A DNA stretch of 64,000 nt from Vicingaceae bacterium (GTDB lineage Bacteria; Bacteroidota; Bacteroidia; Flavobacteriales_E; Vicingaceae): contig BPHE01000006.1 of the NCBI GenBank assembly GCA_026003395.1, forward strand, positions 61,958-125,957. The letters run 5' to 3'. The notes beneath the pieces are model-generated. The model was not told the origin of the DNA. It made no database searches and saw only the letters and a program-made list of their open reading frames with translations. Below are positions 45,025 to 55,255 of the stretch, piece by piece. The first letter of the stretch is position 1; every line of letters starts with the position of its first letter. The position numbers and the translations under genes are program-made.

Positions 45025-45963
45025 ATGAATATACAACAAATCAAATACATCATGGCTGCGGTTAGACAGCCGAACTTTGAAAAAGCTGCCGAAAAATGTC
45101 ATGTAACTCAAGCTACCTTGAGTGCCATGATTGCAAAATTTGAAGATGAAATTGAAATAAAACTATTTGATAGAAGAAAAAGACCGTTGCAACTTACAAA
45201 AGAAGGTCAAATGCTACTTCCATATTTTGAAAGAATCCTGACAGACCTTGAACAAATGCAAGTCATTATTGACGAAATAAAAGGCATTGGTTCGGGCACA
45301 GTGAAAATCGGTATAATACCAACGCTTGCGCCCTATTTGATGCCTCACTTCATCATCGATCTTTCACTTACTTTCCCTGAAGTGCAATTTGAAATTGAAG
45401 AAATCACCACCCAGGCATTGATTGAAAAAATTAAATCTCGTGAAATTGATATGGGCATTGCGGCAATTCCATTACAAGACGAAAATTTAATTGAGATCCC
45501 GTTATTTCAAGAGCCCTTTTATCTCTACGACTCTTCGGGCAACATTCATAAAGAATTTGTATCAACCGCCGACATTAACACAGAAATTTTATGGTTGTTG
45601 GACGAGGGCCATTGTTTAAGAACCCAAATTGAATCTTTGTGTCGTTTGTCTCAAAATAGCCATCTTAAACTTACAAACTTGAGATTTAAAACCGGATCGA
45701 TAGAATCTCTTATTAAGTTTGTCAACCTTAACAGGGGACAAACACTCATTCCTTTTTTAGCAAAAGATTTTCTTGATGAAAAAGACAAAAAAAACATAAA
45801 ACAATTTGTGGAACCTGTCCCCGGCCGCTCCATCGGATTATTGCATCACCCGGTTTTCCCTAAGCATAAAATAGCAAAAAAATTAGCAGATATCATCAAA
45901 AAGAAGATGGCAAAATTAAAAACACCCGGTAACATTAAGATTCTTGATCCAATCGCCCGTTAA
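45025..45963 (+). CDS. oxyR: LysR-family hydrogen peroxide sensor OxyR
   Basis: The 312-residue regulator has an N-terminal winged helix-turn-helix (PNFEKAAEKCHVTQATLSAMIAKFE) and a substrate-binding-like sensor domain. LLDEGHCLRTQIESLCRLS near residues 190-210 has the two Cys separated by eight residues, in the same GHCLR context as the redox pair of E. coli OxyR, so peroxide sensing by disulfide formation is expected. Its position divergent from katG makes katG its probable target. Its stop overlaps the stop of the convergent copper monooxygenase gene. Confidence 0.92.
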   Translation: MNIQQIKYIMAAVRQPNFEKAAEKCHVTQATLSAMIAKFEDEIEIKLFDRRKRPLQLTKEGQMLLPYFERILTDLEQMQVIIDEIKGIGSGTVKIGIIPTLAPYLMPHFIIDLSLTFPEVQFEIEEITTQALIEKIKSREIDMGIAAIPLQDENLIEIPLFQEPFYLYDSSGNIHKEFVSTADINTEILWLLDEGHCLRTQIESLCRLSQNSHLKLTNLRFKTGSIESLIKFVNLNRGQTLIPFLAKDFLDEKDKKNIKQFVEPVPGRSIGLLHHPVFPKHKIAKKLADIIKKKMAKLKTPGNIKILDPIAR

Positions 45964-47507
45964 TGTGTTTTTATCCATCGTGCAGACCATGACTGTCCCT
46001 TCTCCGAAGTTACTTGCAAAATATAAGAACCCGGATCAAGATTGCTTATATCCAATCTGGCATAACTCCCTTGCGTTTTGATTTCTGTAATCAAATGTCC
46101 GGAGATGTCAAATATTCTCATCAAATACATTTCTCCCGGCTGAAAAGAAGTATAAACATTGAGTAAATCTGAAGCAGGGTTTGGATAAATTTTCAACCGG
46201 TCATTCACCGACAATCGATTATGTTCTATAATGGAAACCGTCAACAAGCTGTCAATATTCAAATATTCGTCTCCGGGTTGATAAAAAAGTAACATGAATG
46301 AATCATATAACATTTCGTCTGTAGTTGCCTCTCCGGCTGTCACTGTCTGAGGTGGATTGTTAGGGTTATTGGGGTTATTAACCGTATTGTCATAAACATG
46401 CACACCTTCCCATTTATAATTTGCCGGCACTACTTTCAATTTTTTGAATGTGTAGAACCCTTGCCAGTGAAAATCCCACCGGTTGATACGAATCAACGGT
46501 ATGGTATCGCCATTGTTGTGTGCATAATTGACAATGGACTGACACAACAAATGGGAATGGGGAAATGCAGCAAATACCGAAACCTGGAAAGGAAATTTAC
46601 AATTTGCGAAAATTCCACTGCTACTACAAGCATTGTAATATGTCTGGACTGTATTCGGAGGGATGTTTAAAGCCCAGTTTTGCAATAAAGGCACTACGTA
46701 TATCTGACGAATACCGGTTTCGTTGACCGGGTAAAAGAAAAATCTTACCTCCGTGGAGTCCATCATACCTGCAGATCCGGCAGGATAGTGCATTTGCAAA
46801 ATGATATTACTGCCGGCAGGTATTCTTATACCCATTTTGGCATTTCCTTGCGAGGGGAAAACCACCGGAGATGACCCGGGTGCATAACCTCCTATACCAA
46901 TATCCCCCCCGGTGAAGCAATTTTGATAAGACCCGGGTGGCATAGAATTACTGGAATCAGCAAATAACAAAACATGATGAACAATCTGGGGGTTACCGGG
47001 TACAATTTCAACAGCCCTGACATATCTGTCGACAGTTAAATTGGATGGTATGGAAAAACAAACATATTCATCATTTGAAACGGCATTGCTTGTGTATGCA
47101 GGCATCTTTATTACCAAATCAGGAGTACCGCTTAATTGATATTGTCCTGAATAAACCGGAGGAGCAGGTGCTTGATTGGGGTCTCCCTGCGGAGCACCAT
47201 TGTTAACCCAGTTAATGATTGATTGCGCCTCGCTTTGAGTGAGGATACGTTCGTGTACAAAACGGCTGTAGTTTGTGTCCGGAGGCCAAGGCGGCATTAA
47301 TCCGTCATTTACGTATTGCTTGATTACATAGCGATAGGTATATGCCGTATTATAATCAAGCAAAGAAAATGGTCCTGCACCCCCCGGATGATGGCATGAA
47401 GTACACCGGCTATAAAAAATCTGAGCAACGCTTGTAGCCCAATCTTGAGCATTTACATAACCAACAACAGTAAAAATCACTAATAGAGAGAGTATTCTTT
47501 TTGTCAT
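45960..47507 (-). CDS. Secreted cytochrome c / copper monooxygenase-like protein with T9SS sorting domain
   Basis: The 515-residue protein has a signal peptide (RILSLLVIFTVVGYVNAQD), one haem c motif CTSCHHPGGAGPFSL near residue 36 with a possible Met ligand in GLMPPWPPD, and a type II copper monooxygenase-like region with IVHHVLLFAD near 175, ILQMHYPAG near 235 and FPHSHLLCQ near 315, corresponding to the HH, H and HxH copper ligands of peptidylglycine monooxygenase. The end, RLKIYPNPASDLLNVYT to DPGSYILQVTSEKGQSW, is a T9SS type A domain. It may hydroxylate an unknown extracellular substrate. A G7 run lies at 46904-46910. Confidence 0.8.
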   Translation of the reverse strand: MTKRILSLLVIFTVVGYVNAQDWATSVAQIFYSRCTSCHHPGGAGPFSLLDYNTAYTYRYVIKQYVNDGLMPPWPPDTNYSRFVHERILTQSEAQSIINWVNNGAPQGDPNQAPAPPVYSGQYQLSGTPDLVIKMPAYTSNAVSNDEYVCFSIPSNLTVDRYVRAVEIVPGNPQIVHHVLLFADSSNSMPPGSYQNCFTGGDIGIGGYAPGSSPVVFPSQGNAKMGIRIPAGSNIILQMHYPAGSAGMMDSTEVRFFFYPVNETGIRQIYVVPLLQNWALNIPPNTVQTYYNACSSSGIFANCKFPFQVSVFAAFPHSHLLCQSIVNYAHNNGDTIPLIRINRWDFHWQGFYTFKKLKVVPANYKWEGVHVYDNTVNNPNNPNNPPQTVTAGEATTDEMLYDSFMLLFYQPGDEYLNIDSLLTVSIIEHNRLSVNDRLKIYPNPASDLLNVYTSFQPGEMYLMRIFDISGHLITEIKTQGSYARLDISNLDPGSYILQVTSEKGQSWSARWIKTH

Positions 47508-47721
47508 AATTTTTTATTAGTTTTTGAAATTCAAATATACTAATTGATTTTATACTTTCAAATTTTTTTATTGATAGAATTTCTTCTACGGTGAAAAATT
47601 TTTATCAAAAATAATTTTTATGTGAAAACAAAAGGAATGAGTAAATTTTACTTTTATATCGAAAAATTATGTATTGATTTTTATTTTTTTTATATTTGCT
47701 TGTTAAAGAAAAAATTAACAG

Positions 47722-48105
47722 ATGATTGTGAAAAAACTACAGGCCTTGAAACATTTGCTGCTGTGTCTTTCTCTTGTGCTCTCCAATTTATTGACAGCAC
47801 AGGAAAACAAACAAGAAAAGACAAATGAATATTTATGCAAATACGGAATCGCACAAGTGCAAGATGAATCCAAATTGATTGTTTTGCAAGAAAATCTTCA
47901 ACGGGATTTCCCTTTGATCAAAACAGTGAAATATAAATACAAACCTGACAGTCAAAAAGCCGAACTTTGGATTTATTACATTGAAAGAGTTGTCGGTGAA
48001 AAAAGGGAAGAAATAAATTTATCGGATATCAAAAGAAAAATTTTGGATTTGGGCATGCAACCCCTTGATTATACCTTAGAATCCATAAACGACAAACGTA
48101 AATAA
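47722..48105 (+). CDS. Small secreted protein of unknown function
   Basis: The 127-residue protein has a signal peptide (ALKHLLLCLSLVLSNLLTAQ) and a basic mature part with KYGIAQVQDESKLIVLQENL and VKYKYKPDSQKAELWIYYIE. No known family is recognised. It lies 9 bp upstream of the 1323-residue repeat protein and so is in the same operon. TATATTTG at 47691-47698 is a candidate -7 promoter box. A periplasmic partner in export or folding of its large neighbour is possible (inference). Confidence 0.65.
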   Translation: MIVKKLQALKHLLLCLSLVLSNLLTAQENKQEKTNEYLCKYGIAQVQDESKLIVLQENLQRDFPLIKTVKYKYKPDSQKAELWIYYIERVVGEKREEINLSDIKRKILDLGMQPLDYTLESINDKRK

Positions 48106-48114
48106 ATCTTTGCT

Positions 48115-51100
48115 ATGAAAAGAGAAATACTTTTTCCCACACTTTTATCGCTATTAATTATTATTCCTACATTTTTAAGGGCTCAATCTGAAAATTGCTC
48201 AGGAGCCACAGTCATCAGCGTAATGTCTAACTGTACTTCTCCCATTACCGGTAACACCGGATTGACGCAAAATATTCCGGGCTGTGTGGGAAATGCCGAT
48301 GATGATGTGTGGTATCAATTCACTGCCACATCTACATCTCATCAAATCACCGTGGTACCCTCTGCCGGACTCGACCCCGTCGTACAATTGTTTTCCGGAA
48401 CCTGCAGCTCTTTGATTAGTTTGGCTTGTGTGGACAATGGATTGACAGGCCAAACTGAAACAGTTTATGCTACCGGACTTACTGTAGGACAAACCTATCG
48501 AATCAGAATATATCATTACTACGCCGGGGGAGGCAGCACTACCTCATTTACCATATGTATTACTACTCCTCCGCCACCTCCGTCAAACGACAACTGCCCG
48601 AGTGCCATCCCACTTACTGTAAACTCTACATGCACCTATACCAATGCCACATCTGCCTATGCTACCCAATCAATGCCGGGTTGTGCAGGAAATGCCGATG
48701 ATGATGTATGGTTCAGTTTTGTCGCAACAGCTCCTGTACATACCATAACAGTGGCTCCCTCATCCAATATGGACCCTGTTGTTCAACTTTTTTCAGGAAC
48801 ATGCGGCAACCTGACTTCCATTACATGTATGGACAATACCTTTACAGGTAGCAACGAAGTGATTAATGCCGTGGGCTTAACTCCCGGAAATACATATTAC
48901 ATACGTGTTTATGATTATTATTATTCAAATGGAGGGTTTCCTTTCCAAATATGCATAACCGGCAACACTCCTCCAACACCGGTAAACGACGACCCCTGCG
49001 GTGCGATTCAACTTCCCCCTGTCACCTCCGATTGCAACTTTATGAACTTCTCAACTGTTGGCGCTACTACATCCGTTGGTCCCGGCATACCAACCCCAAG
49101 CTCTTGTGCCGGAGGTTCCCCACCTCAACAGGGTGGATTCAACAATACCCCACAACCTAAAGATGTTTGGTTTGCCATTACTGTCCCATCCACAGGAATA
49201 ATTGCTATCACAGCCCAACCGGGCTATGGAATTAACGATGTGGCCATGGCTTTATATACAGGAACGTGTACCAATTTGACTCAAATTGCCTGCTCCGATG
49301 ATTACAATTATCCGGGCTCGGCCAATGATATGAAACCATTCCTCAAAGCAACCGGACTCACGCCCGGATCAACAGTTTATTTGAGATATTGGGCCTTCAA
49401 TGGAAATACCACTGGAAACATAGGTTTTTGTGTCACTACCAACACAAACGATGATTGTGCCAACGCACTGTACATTTGTGATTTGAATGGCTACAGCGGA
49501 AATACTTCAGCTGCCTATACCATTGACCGGCCTTGTAATATGAGGGGCCTGGCTGAGATGAACAACCCTCCAACTTATACATACACACCCGGTACTTGTC
49601 AGGGAGGAATTTTCGGATTGGGTGGCTCATGGGGAGCCGGTGCTCCTTATTGCGATGTCAGAATAGACAATAACTCGTGGATAAGGTTTACAGCAGCCAA
49701 CACAACCGCTACTTTAACCGTGACGGTTTCCGATTGTTTTGTTGGCAACTACCCTTCCGGTGGTATACAAATGCAAATATTTTCTGCCGGTTCGCCTTGC
49801 TGTAATTTCACTCCCGTTTCAAGTTTTGTGGAAGGCTCATCAGTATTGACCATTACTGCCAATAATCTGACCATCGGTCAGGATTATTATTTGATGATTG
49901 ATGGTTATGCCGGTGATATTTGCAATTACACCATCACTGCATCGGGAGGGGTACAGTTTACAGACATCACTGCATCGGCCGACACAGTGTGTTTTGGCCA
50001 ATCGGTAACACTGACGGGACCCAACGGGGCTTCCGGCTATTATTGGCAAACTTTTGGCGACACTACTCAAGTTCTGGTGGACACGCCGGCAACTACATTT
50101 ACTTATGTTCTTGATGTTTTTGGTGTTTGTGGAAACAAACAAACGATTTCGAAAACCATTTATGTAGAAAATCCTCCTGTTTTAACCACCAATTCACCGG
50201 TTACAGTTTGCCAAGGACAAACAATCAACCTCAACGCCTCGGGGGCATCTTCCTATCAATGGACCGGCCCGGGTGGTTTTAACAGCACCCAACAAAATCC
50301 GACCATATCCAATGCCCAGCCCTCTAATGCCGGCAATTATCAAGTGATTGGTTTTTCTGCCTTTGGTTGCTCGGACACTGCCATTGTCAATGTTTCCGTA
50401 ACAAACAACCCCACAGCAACAGCTTCTGCCAACTCTCCTTTATGTGAAGGAGACACTTTAATCATAACGGCTTCAGGAGGAAGTGTTTTCAATTGGTCGG
50501 GACCCGGTGGTTATTCATCAAGTCAACAAACCGATACTATCCTCAATGTTTCAACATCCCAAGCCGGCACATATCAAGTCATTGTTGGCTCATCGGGTTG
50601 TCAGGATACCGCCACAATTAATGTGGTCGTCAATCAATTGCCAGTATACAATATCAATTCAAACTCACCTGTTTGTTCAGGAGATACGATACAATTAAAT
50701 ACAAGTCCTTCAAGCTTTTCTCAATACAATTGGACAGGGCCCAATGGTTTTTCTTCCACACAAGCAAACGTTTCAATAGCCAATGCATCTACTGCCAACG
50801 GAGGGATGTATTATGTGACAGTAACAAACAGCAACAATTGCAGCAAAACCGACAGCATCTTCGTGGCGGTCAACAACACACCATCATTTACAACATCCTC
50901 CAACTCACCGGTTTGCGAAAACCAACCAATCATCCTCAATGTCAATACTTCTGCAAACGTGAATTGGACAGGACCAAACGGATTTTCTTCCAATCAGACA
51001 AACGTCACCATCAATAATGCCACTACTTCTGATGCCGGCAACTATATCGTAACCGTTACCGACCCGTCCGGCTGTAGTGACAGCGACACAATCAACGTAA

Positions 51101-52086
51101 CTGTGAATCCTAAGCCCAATGCATCGGCCAATTCTAATAGTCCTATTTGTGAAGGACAAAACATACAATTAAATGCCCTTAGTCAGCCAAATGTTACATA
51201 TTTGTGGTATTCAAGCAACGGATTTAGTTCCTCTCAACAAAACGCAATGGTTAACAACGCCATGCAAAGTGACTCGGGATGGTATTATCTTGTTGTTACC
51301 AATCAATTTAATTGTTCTGATACCGACTCTGTTAATGTTAAGGTTGTGGAACAACCCATAGCCGGAATTTTTGCCGAAGGAAACAAAGTATGTGAAAATG
51401 ATACGATTCATTTATATGGGCAAGGAAACGGTACTTTTGCATGGTACTATGAAGGAAACTACATAGCCGATTATGCAATTCTTGCGGCAGAACCTGCCCA
51501 TGACAATTCTGTTTATACACTTGTTGTCAGCAACGGAATATGCTCAGATACTGCCTCTATAACCTTAAATCTATTGCCACGTCCCGTTGTGGATGCATGG
51601 CAAGATACAGTAATAGTCCGGACTACTGCCGCACAACTAAACGCCTCGGGTGGAGTAACTTACTTATGGGAACCCGATTATAATTTAAGTTGTTCGGATT
51701 GCCCCAATCCTAAAGCCACTCCCGATGAAGATACATATTATTGTGTTTGGATTACCAATCAAAACGGTTGTGTGGATTCAGCCTGTGTTTTTGTAAAAGT
51801 TGAAGAATGTGGGGAAATTTTTGTGCCAAACGTTTTCAGCCCCAATGGTGATGGAAACAATGATGTGTTGAAAGTTTACAGCAATTGTATCGATAAACTT
51901 TATATGGCTATATATAACCGTTGGGGTGAAAAAGTTTTCGAAACAGATTCTCCAAAAGTGGTTTGGGATGGAACATATCGTGGCAAAGAAGTAAACAACG
52001 GAGTATTCCATTATGTACTAAAAGCCACATTGTTGGTTGGAGGGCAAGAAATCAATCAAAAAGGTACCATTACCATCATGAAATAA
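48115..52086 (+). CDS. Large secreted T9SS type B repeat protein (adhesin-like)
   Basis: The 1323-residue protein has a signal peptide (LFPTLLSLLIIIPTFLRAQ), three to four PPC-like beta domains to about residue 610 (CVGNADDDVWYQFTAT, CAGNADDDVWFSFVAT, PQPKDVWFAITVP), then five to six Ig-like repeats of about 80-90 residues with the pattern SPVC-G-x-I-x-LN ... W-GPNGFSS-Q ... GCxDTxxIxVxV (residues 690-1110), and a C-terminal type B sorting domain: IFVPNVFSPNGDGNNDVLKV, AIYNRWGEKVFET, VWDGTYRGKEVNNGVFHY. Such proteins sit on the surface of gliding or aggregating Bacteroidota and are thought to act in adhesion. No catalytic domain is seen. Confidence 0.85.
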   Translation: MKREILFPTLLSLLIIIPTFLRAQSENCSGATVISVMSNCTSPITGNTGLTQNIPGCVGNADDDVWYQFTATSTSHQITVVPSAGLDPVVQLFSGTCSSLISLACVDNGLTGQTETVYATGLTVGQTYRIRIYHYYAGGGSTTSFTICITTPPPPPSNDNCPSAIPLTVNSTCTYTNATSAYATQSMPGCAGNADDDVWFSFVATAPVHTITVAPSSNMDPVVQLFSGTCGNLTSITCMDNTFTGSNEVINAVGLTPGNTYYIRVYDYYYSNGGFPFQICITGNTPPTPVNDDPCGAIQLPPVTSDCNFMNFSTVGATTSVGPGIPTPSSCAGGSPPQQGGFNNTPQPKDVWFAITVPSTGIIAITAQPGYGINDVAMALYTGTCTNLTQIACSDDYNYPGSANDMKPFLKATGLTPGSTVYLRYWAFNGNTTGNIGFCVTTNTNDDCANALYICDLNGYSGNTSAAYTIDRPCNMRGLAEMNNPPTYTYTPGTCQGGIFGLGGSWGAGAPYCDVRIDNNSWIRFTAANTTATLTVTVSDCFVGNYPSGGIQMQIFSAGSPCCNFTPVSSFVEGSSVLTITANNLTIGQDYYLMIDGYAGDICNYTITASGGVQFTDITASADTVCFGQSVTLTGPNGASGYYWQTFGDTTQVLVDTPATTFTYVLDVFGVCGNKQTISKTIYVENPPVLTTNSPVTVCQGQTINLNASGASSYQWTGPGGFNSTQQNPTISNAQPSNAGNYQVIGFSAFGCSDTAIVNVSVTNNPTATASANSPLCEGDTLIITASGGSVFNWSGPGGYSSSQQTDTILNVSTSQAGTYQVIVGSSGCQDTATINVVVNQLPVYNINSNSPVCSGDTIQLNTSPSSFSQYNWTGPNGFSSTQANVSIANASTANGGMYYVTVTNSNNCSKTDSIFVAVNNTPSFTTSSNSPVCENQPIILNVNTSANVNWTGPNGFSSNQTNVTINNATTSDAGNYIVTVTDPSGCSDSDTINVTVNPKPNASANSNSPICEGQNIQLNALSQPNVTYLWYSSNGFSSSQQNAMVNNAMQSDSGWYYLVVTNQFNCSDTDSVNVKVVEQPIAGIFAEGNKVCENDTIHLYGQGNGTFAWYYEGNYIADYAILAAEPAHDNSVYTLVVSNGICSDTASITLNLLPRPVVDAWQDTVIVRTTAAQLNASGGVTYLWEPDYNLSCSDCPNPKATPDEDTYYCVWITNQNGCVDSACVFVKVEECGEIFVPNVFSPNGDGNNDVLKVYSNCIDKLYMAIYNRWGEKVFETDSPKVVWDGTYRGKEVNNGVFHYVLKATLLVGGQEINQKGTITIMK

Positions 52087-52180
52087 AATCATAAGGGAAC
52101 ATTTGTGAATTTCTAATTATATTTCAAAGCCCAACCAATAGCGTTAAGAGACATGAAAGGGAATTTTTCTCCTCATTGAC

Positions 52181-53194
52181 TCAATTCATCAACCCAAATT
52201 GTGATTTTGCTTTTTTTGCAATCATCCGGGCATCATGATCATTCATACATTTAAAATGTGATTTGGGGCATTTCTCAAATCCCAATTTACTGCATGGTCG
52301 GCAAGATAAGTGGTTGACTTCGAAGGGCAAATAATAGTGTTTTAGATCATTGGGCAACAATGGATACATGCCAAATTGTGGCACAGTATTTCCCCAAATG
52401 ACAACGATTTTTTTCTTCAAAGCAGCAGCCATGTGCATCATACCAGTATCCGGTGTTATCACCCCAATTGAACGTTCGATAATATAAGCAGATTCGTCAA
52501 AATCTGTTTTTCCACAAAAATCATACACCTCATAATTTTTCAACTTGTTCATGATCAATTGACTTTTAGGAATGTCTTCTTTACCTCCAATCAGCACCAC
52601 CGGAAAACTCAAAGCAGCGATTATTTCAGCACTTTTTTCAACCGGCACCGCTTTAGTGGCAAACTTTGCACCCACCACCCAAACCACATATTTTTGAGGC
52701 AATCCGGACACATTTACATTTTTATCTTTGAAGAAATAATCCAATCCTTGTCCATCGTACACTACATTTAAATGCCTGACCGCTTCAAAATATCGATCAA
52801 CTACGTGCATATCAGGCAAAATGGAAAGTTTTTTAAACCTTACAGCCAACCATTTTTTGAGATTAATTTTATTGAAAGTACTATACTTCGAATCAAAGTT
52901 CATTAATCTCACCTGCCATGTGCGAAGGTTTTTATGTAAATCGATAATTTCATCGGGCTTTTGTTGTTTCAATAATTTTTTGATTTCAAAAACATTATTT
53001 TGAATCCCTATCAATCGATCAATATAAGGATTGCCTTCCAATAAGAGCAAATAATTTTTTTTGGTCAAATAAATGATTTCACTTTCAGGATAAGCATTTT
53101 TTAAACACCTCACTATGGGAGTGGTCAATAAAATATCGCCAATGGAAGAAAATCTCAACAACAAAAACTTCTTATTACTCATGACAGGAACCAT
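52181..53194 (-). CDS. Glycosyltransferase family 9 (heptosyltransferase-like)
   Basis: The 337-residue protein has KKFLLLRFSSIGDILLTTPIVRCL at the N-terminus, the GT9 acceptor-domain hallmark, and in the donor domain GVITPDTGMMHMAAALKKKIVVIWGNT near residue 265, with the D-T/S-G-x-x-H motif. ADP-heptose:LPS heptosyltransferases share these features, so it probably adds a core sugar to lipopolysaccharide. Both the ATG at 53194 and that at 53182 (MSNKKFLL) are possible starts. It is divergent from tatD. Confidence 0.85.
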   Translation of the reverse strand: MVPVMSNKKFLLLRFSSIGDILLTTPIVRCLKNAYPESEIIYLTKKNYLLLLEGNPYIDRLIGIQNNVFEIKKLLKQQKPDEIIDLHKNLRTWQVRLMNFDSKYSTFNKINLKKWLAVRFKKLSILPDMHVVDRYFEAVRHLNVVYDGQGLDYFFKDKNVNVSGLPQKYVVWVVGAKFATKAVPVEKSAEIIAALSFPVVLIGGKEDIPKSQLIMNKLKNYEVYDFCGKTDFDESAYIIERSIGVITPDTGMMHMAAALKKKIVVIWGNTVPQFGMYPLLPNDLKHYYLPFEVNHLSCRPCSKLGFEKCPKSHFKCMNDHDARMIAKKAKSQFGLMN

Positions 53195-53293
53195 ACTTTT
53201 GATACTATCAATATTTTAAACGAAAACTTATCTATGATTTCTCAAATCATCATAGAGATAAAATTTTCGCAAAAATATTCTTTTCTTTGCTCC

Positions 53294-54076
53294 ATGAAAT
53301 GGATCGATACACATGCCCATCTTTACCTGCCGGAATTCGAAGCCGACATCGACCAAGTCATAGAAAGATCCAAAAGTAATCATATTTCCGGGATAATTTT
53401 ACCCAATATTGATGCAGAATCAATACCAGCAATGTTGGGGTTAGTTGATAAAGCCCCGGAAATTTTTTGTCCTGCACTCGGCTTGCACCCTTGCTCTGTC
53501 AAAAGCGGAGAAAATCTTGTTGAATGGGAAGAACATTGGAATTTATTATCAACCGGGAAATTTTGTGCCATAGGCGAAACGGGTATTGACTTATATTGGG
53601 ATAAAACAACTTTACACCTTCAAGAAAAAAATTTTGCAAGGCATATAAAAAAAGCGCTTGAATATGACCTTCCTTTGATAATTCATGTTAGAAATTCATT
53701 TCAGGAAGTTTTCCGTGTACTTGACGAACACTATGACCCCAAATTGAAAGGTGTTTTTCATTGCTTTACCGGCGACCGGCAGGAAATAGAAAAAGTAAAT
53801 TCATATAAAAATTTTTACTTTGGAATAGGGGGCGTCATTACTTTTAAAAATTCTAATTTGAAGCATATAATAAAACAAATACCGACAGAGAAAATTCTGC
53901 TGGAAACCGATGCACCGTATCTGACCCCCACACCTTACAGAGGAAAAAGAAATGAGAGTGGTTACATTCCTATTATTGCCGAAAGCCTTTCGAAATATTT
54001 GGAGGTATCCATCGAAGAATTATCTGAAATTACTACCGGTAATGCTGTGCGATTGTTTAATCTGACAGTGAATTAA
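53294..54076 (+). CDS. tatD: TatD family metal-dependent hydrolase
   Basis: The 260-residue protein begins MKWIDTHAHLYLPEFEADID with the first HxH metal site, and has CAIGETGIDLYWD near residue 95 (Glu ligand), LIIHVRNSFQEVF near 130, GVFHCFTGD near 155, and KILLETDAPYLTP near 205 (Asp ligand). TatD-type enzymes are DNases or DNA-repair nucleases. The open frame extends to 53234, but the ATG at 53294 fits the family start. The asparaginase gene follows after 2 bp. Confidence 0.9.
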   Translation: MKWIDTHAHLYLPEFEADIDQVIERSKSNHISGIILPNIDAESIPAMLGLVDKAPEIFCPALGLHPCSVKSGENLVEWEEHWNLLSTGKFCAIGETGIDLYWDKTTLHLQEKNFARHIKKALEYDLPLIIHVRNSFQEVFRVLDEHYDPKLKGVFHCFTGDRQEIEKVNSYKNFYFGIGGVITFKNSNLKHIIKQIPTEKILLETDAPYLTPTPYRGKRNESGYIPIIAESLSKYLEVSIEELSEITTGNAVRLFNLTVN

Positions 54077-54078
54077 TC

Positions 54079-55116
54079 ATGAAAAAACCAACCATAACAA
54101 TCATTTATACAGGTGGTACCATCGGCATGGCCAAGAATCCGGAAACCCGGGCACTACAACCACTTGACTTCAACAGATTGTTGGAAATCGTTCCCGAATT
54201 AAAAAAAATCAATTGTACAATTAAAACCATCACCACAAGCCAACCAAAGGACTCCTCGGATATACATCCTGATGACTGGTTGGAGCTGATCAGAATCATT
54301 AAAAATGAATACGACCATTGCGACGGTTTTGTCGTTTTGCATGGTACAGACACCCTGGCATTCACGGCATCGATGATCAGTTTTTTGATTGAAAACAATC
54401 AAAAACCCATCATTTTCACCGGATCCCAATTGCCTGTTGGAGTATTACGAACAGATGCAAAAGAAAATCTTATTACATCTATAGAGATAGCTGCAACACA
54501 AATTGATGGACGACCTGTCGTACCTGAAGTTGCCGTATATTTCGAATATAAACTATACAGAGGCAACCGGGTGAAAAAAATCAGTGCCGAACATTTTAAT
54601 GCCTTTCATTCACCCAATTATCCTGTCTTAGCCGAAGCGGGTGTTCACCTGAAAATCAATCACCCATTCATACTTGAACCTGATAGGGAGAAACCTGTCA
54701 AGTTTTATGAAAAAATACATACCGGTATTGCTACCATAAAATTTTTTCCCGGAATAAACGAAGATGTTTTTGAATATTTTGCCAATAAAACGATATATGA
54801 AGCACTCGTCATGGAAACATATGGAAGCGGCAACGCACCGTTTAATCCAAAAATTGACCAATCAATAAAAAAAATCAACGAAACAGGAAGGATCGTATTA
54901 AACATAACACAATGTTTAACCGGGTATGTCGACCAAAACATGTATGCCACAGGTTTGCATTTGAAATCCTCCGGAGCGATAGGAGGACATGATATGACTT
55001 TTGAAGCAGCCGTATGCAAATTGATGTTTTTATTAGCCAACTTCGATAAAGCCACCGCTAAAAAATTGGTATCTCAAAACCTAAGAGGGGAAATATCCCG
55101 TCCATTCATACAATAA
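54079..55116 (+). CDS. ansA: L-asparaginase, type I
   Basis: The 345-residue enzyme has the two catalytic Thr motifs: TIIYTGGTIGMAKNP at residue 7 and GFVVLHGTDTLAFTASMISF near residue 85, followed by PIIFTGSQLPVGVLRTDAKEN. The lack of a signal peptide points to the cytoplasmic type I enzyme, which turns asparagine to aspartate and ammonia. VMETYGSGNAP near 250 is a further family motif. It is co-transcribed with tatD. Confidence 0.92.
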   Translation: MKKPTITIIYTGGTIGMAKNPETRALQPLDFNRLLEIVPELKKINCTIKTITTSQPKDSSDIHPDDWLELIRIIKNEYDHCDGFVVLHGTDTLAFTASMISFLIENNQKPIIFTGSQLPVGVLRTDAKENLITSIEIAATQIDGRPVVPEVAVYFEYKLYRGNRVKKISAEHFNAFHSPNYPVLAEAGVHLKINHPFILEPDREKPVKFYEKIHTGIATIKFFPGINEDVFEYFANKTIYEALVMETYGSGNAPFNPKIDQSIKKINETGRIVLNITQCLTGYVDQNMYATGLHLKSSGAIGGHDMTFEAAVCKLMFLLANFDKATAKKLVSQNLRGEISRPFIQ

Positions 55117-55255
55117 GGCAAAAAAGAAAGCGTTTATTCAACATCACGGAAAACAAAATATTTATTAAAGTCCTCTGAAAAATGAAATGTTTTAAAATAA
55201 TTTTTTTAATTTGGCACGCAAAATAAACGTTCTTGCAAAAAACGAAAATGCAAGG

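Noticed and set aside
46904..46910. G7 tract as a second phase-variable site
   Set aside because: Seven bases is at the lower limit for high slippage rates, and it codes an ordinary Gly-Gly-Asp segment; noted only for comparison with the G10.
47622..47828. 68-codon frame ahead of the small secreted protein
   Set aside because: It overlaps the signal-peptide gene at 47722 in another frame, starts at a GTG without context, and shows no family features.
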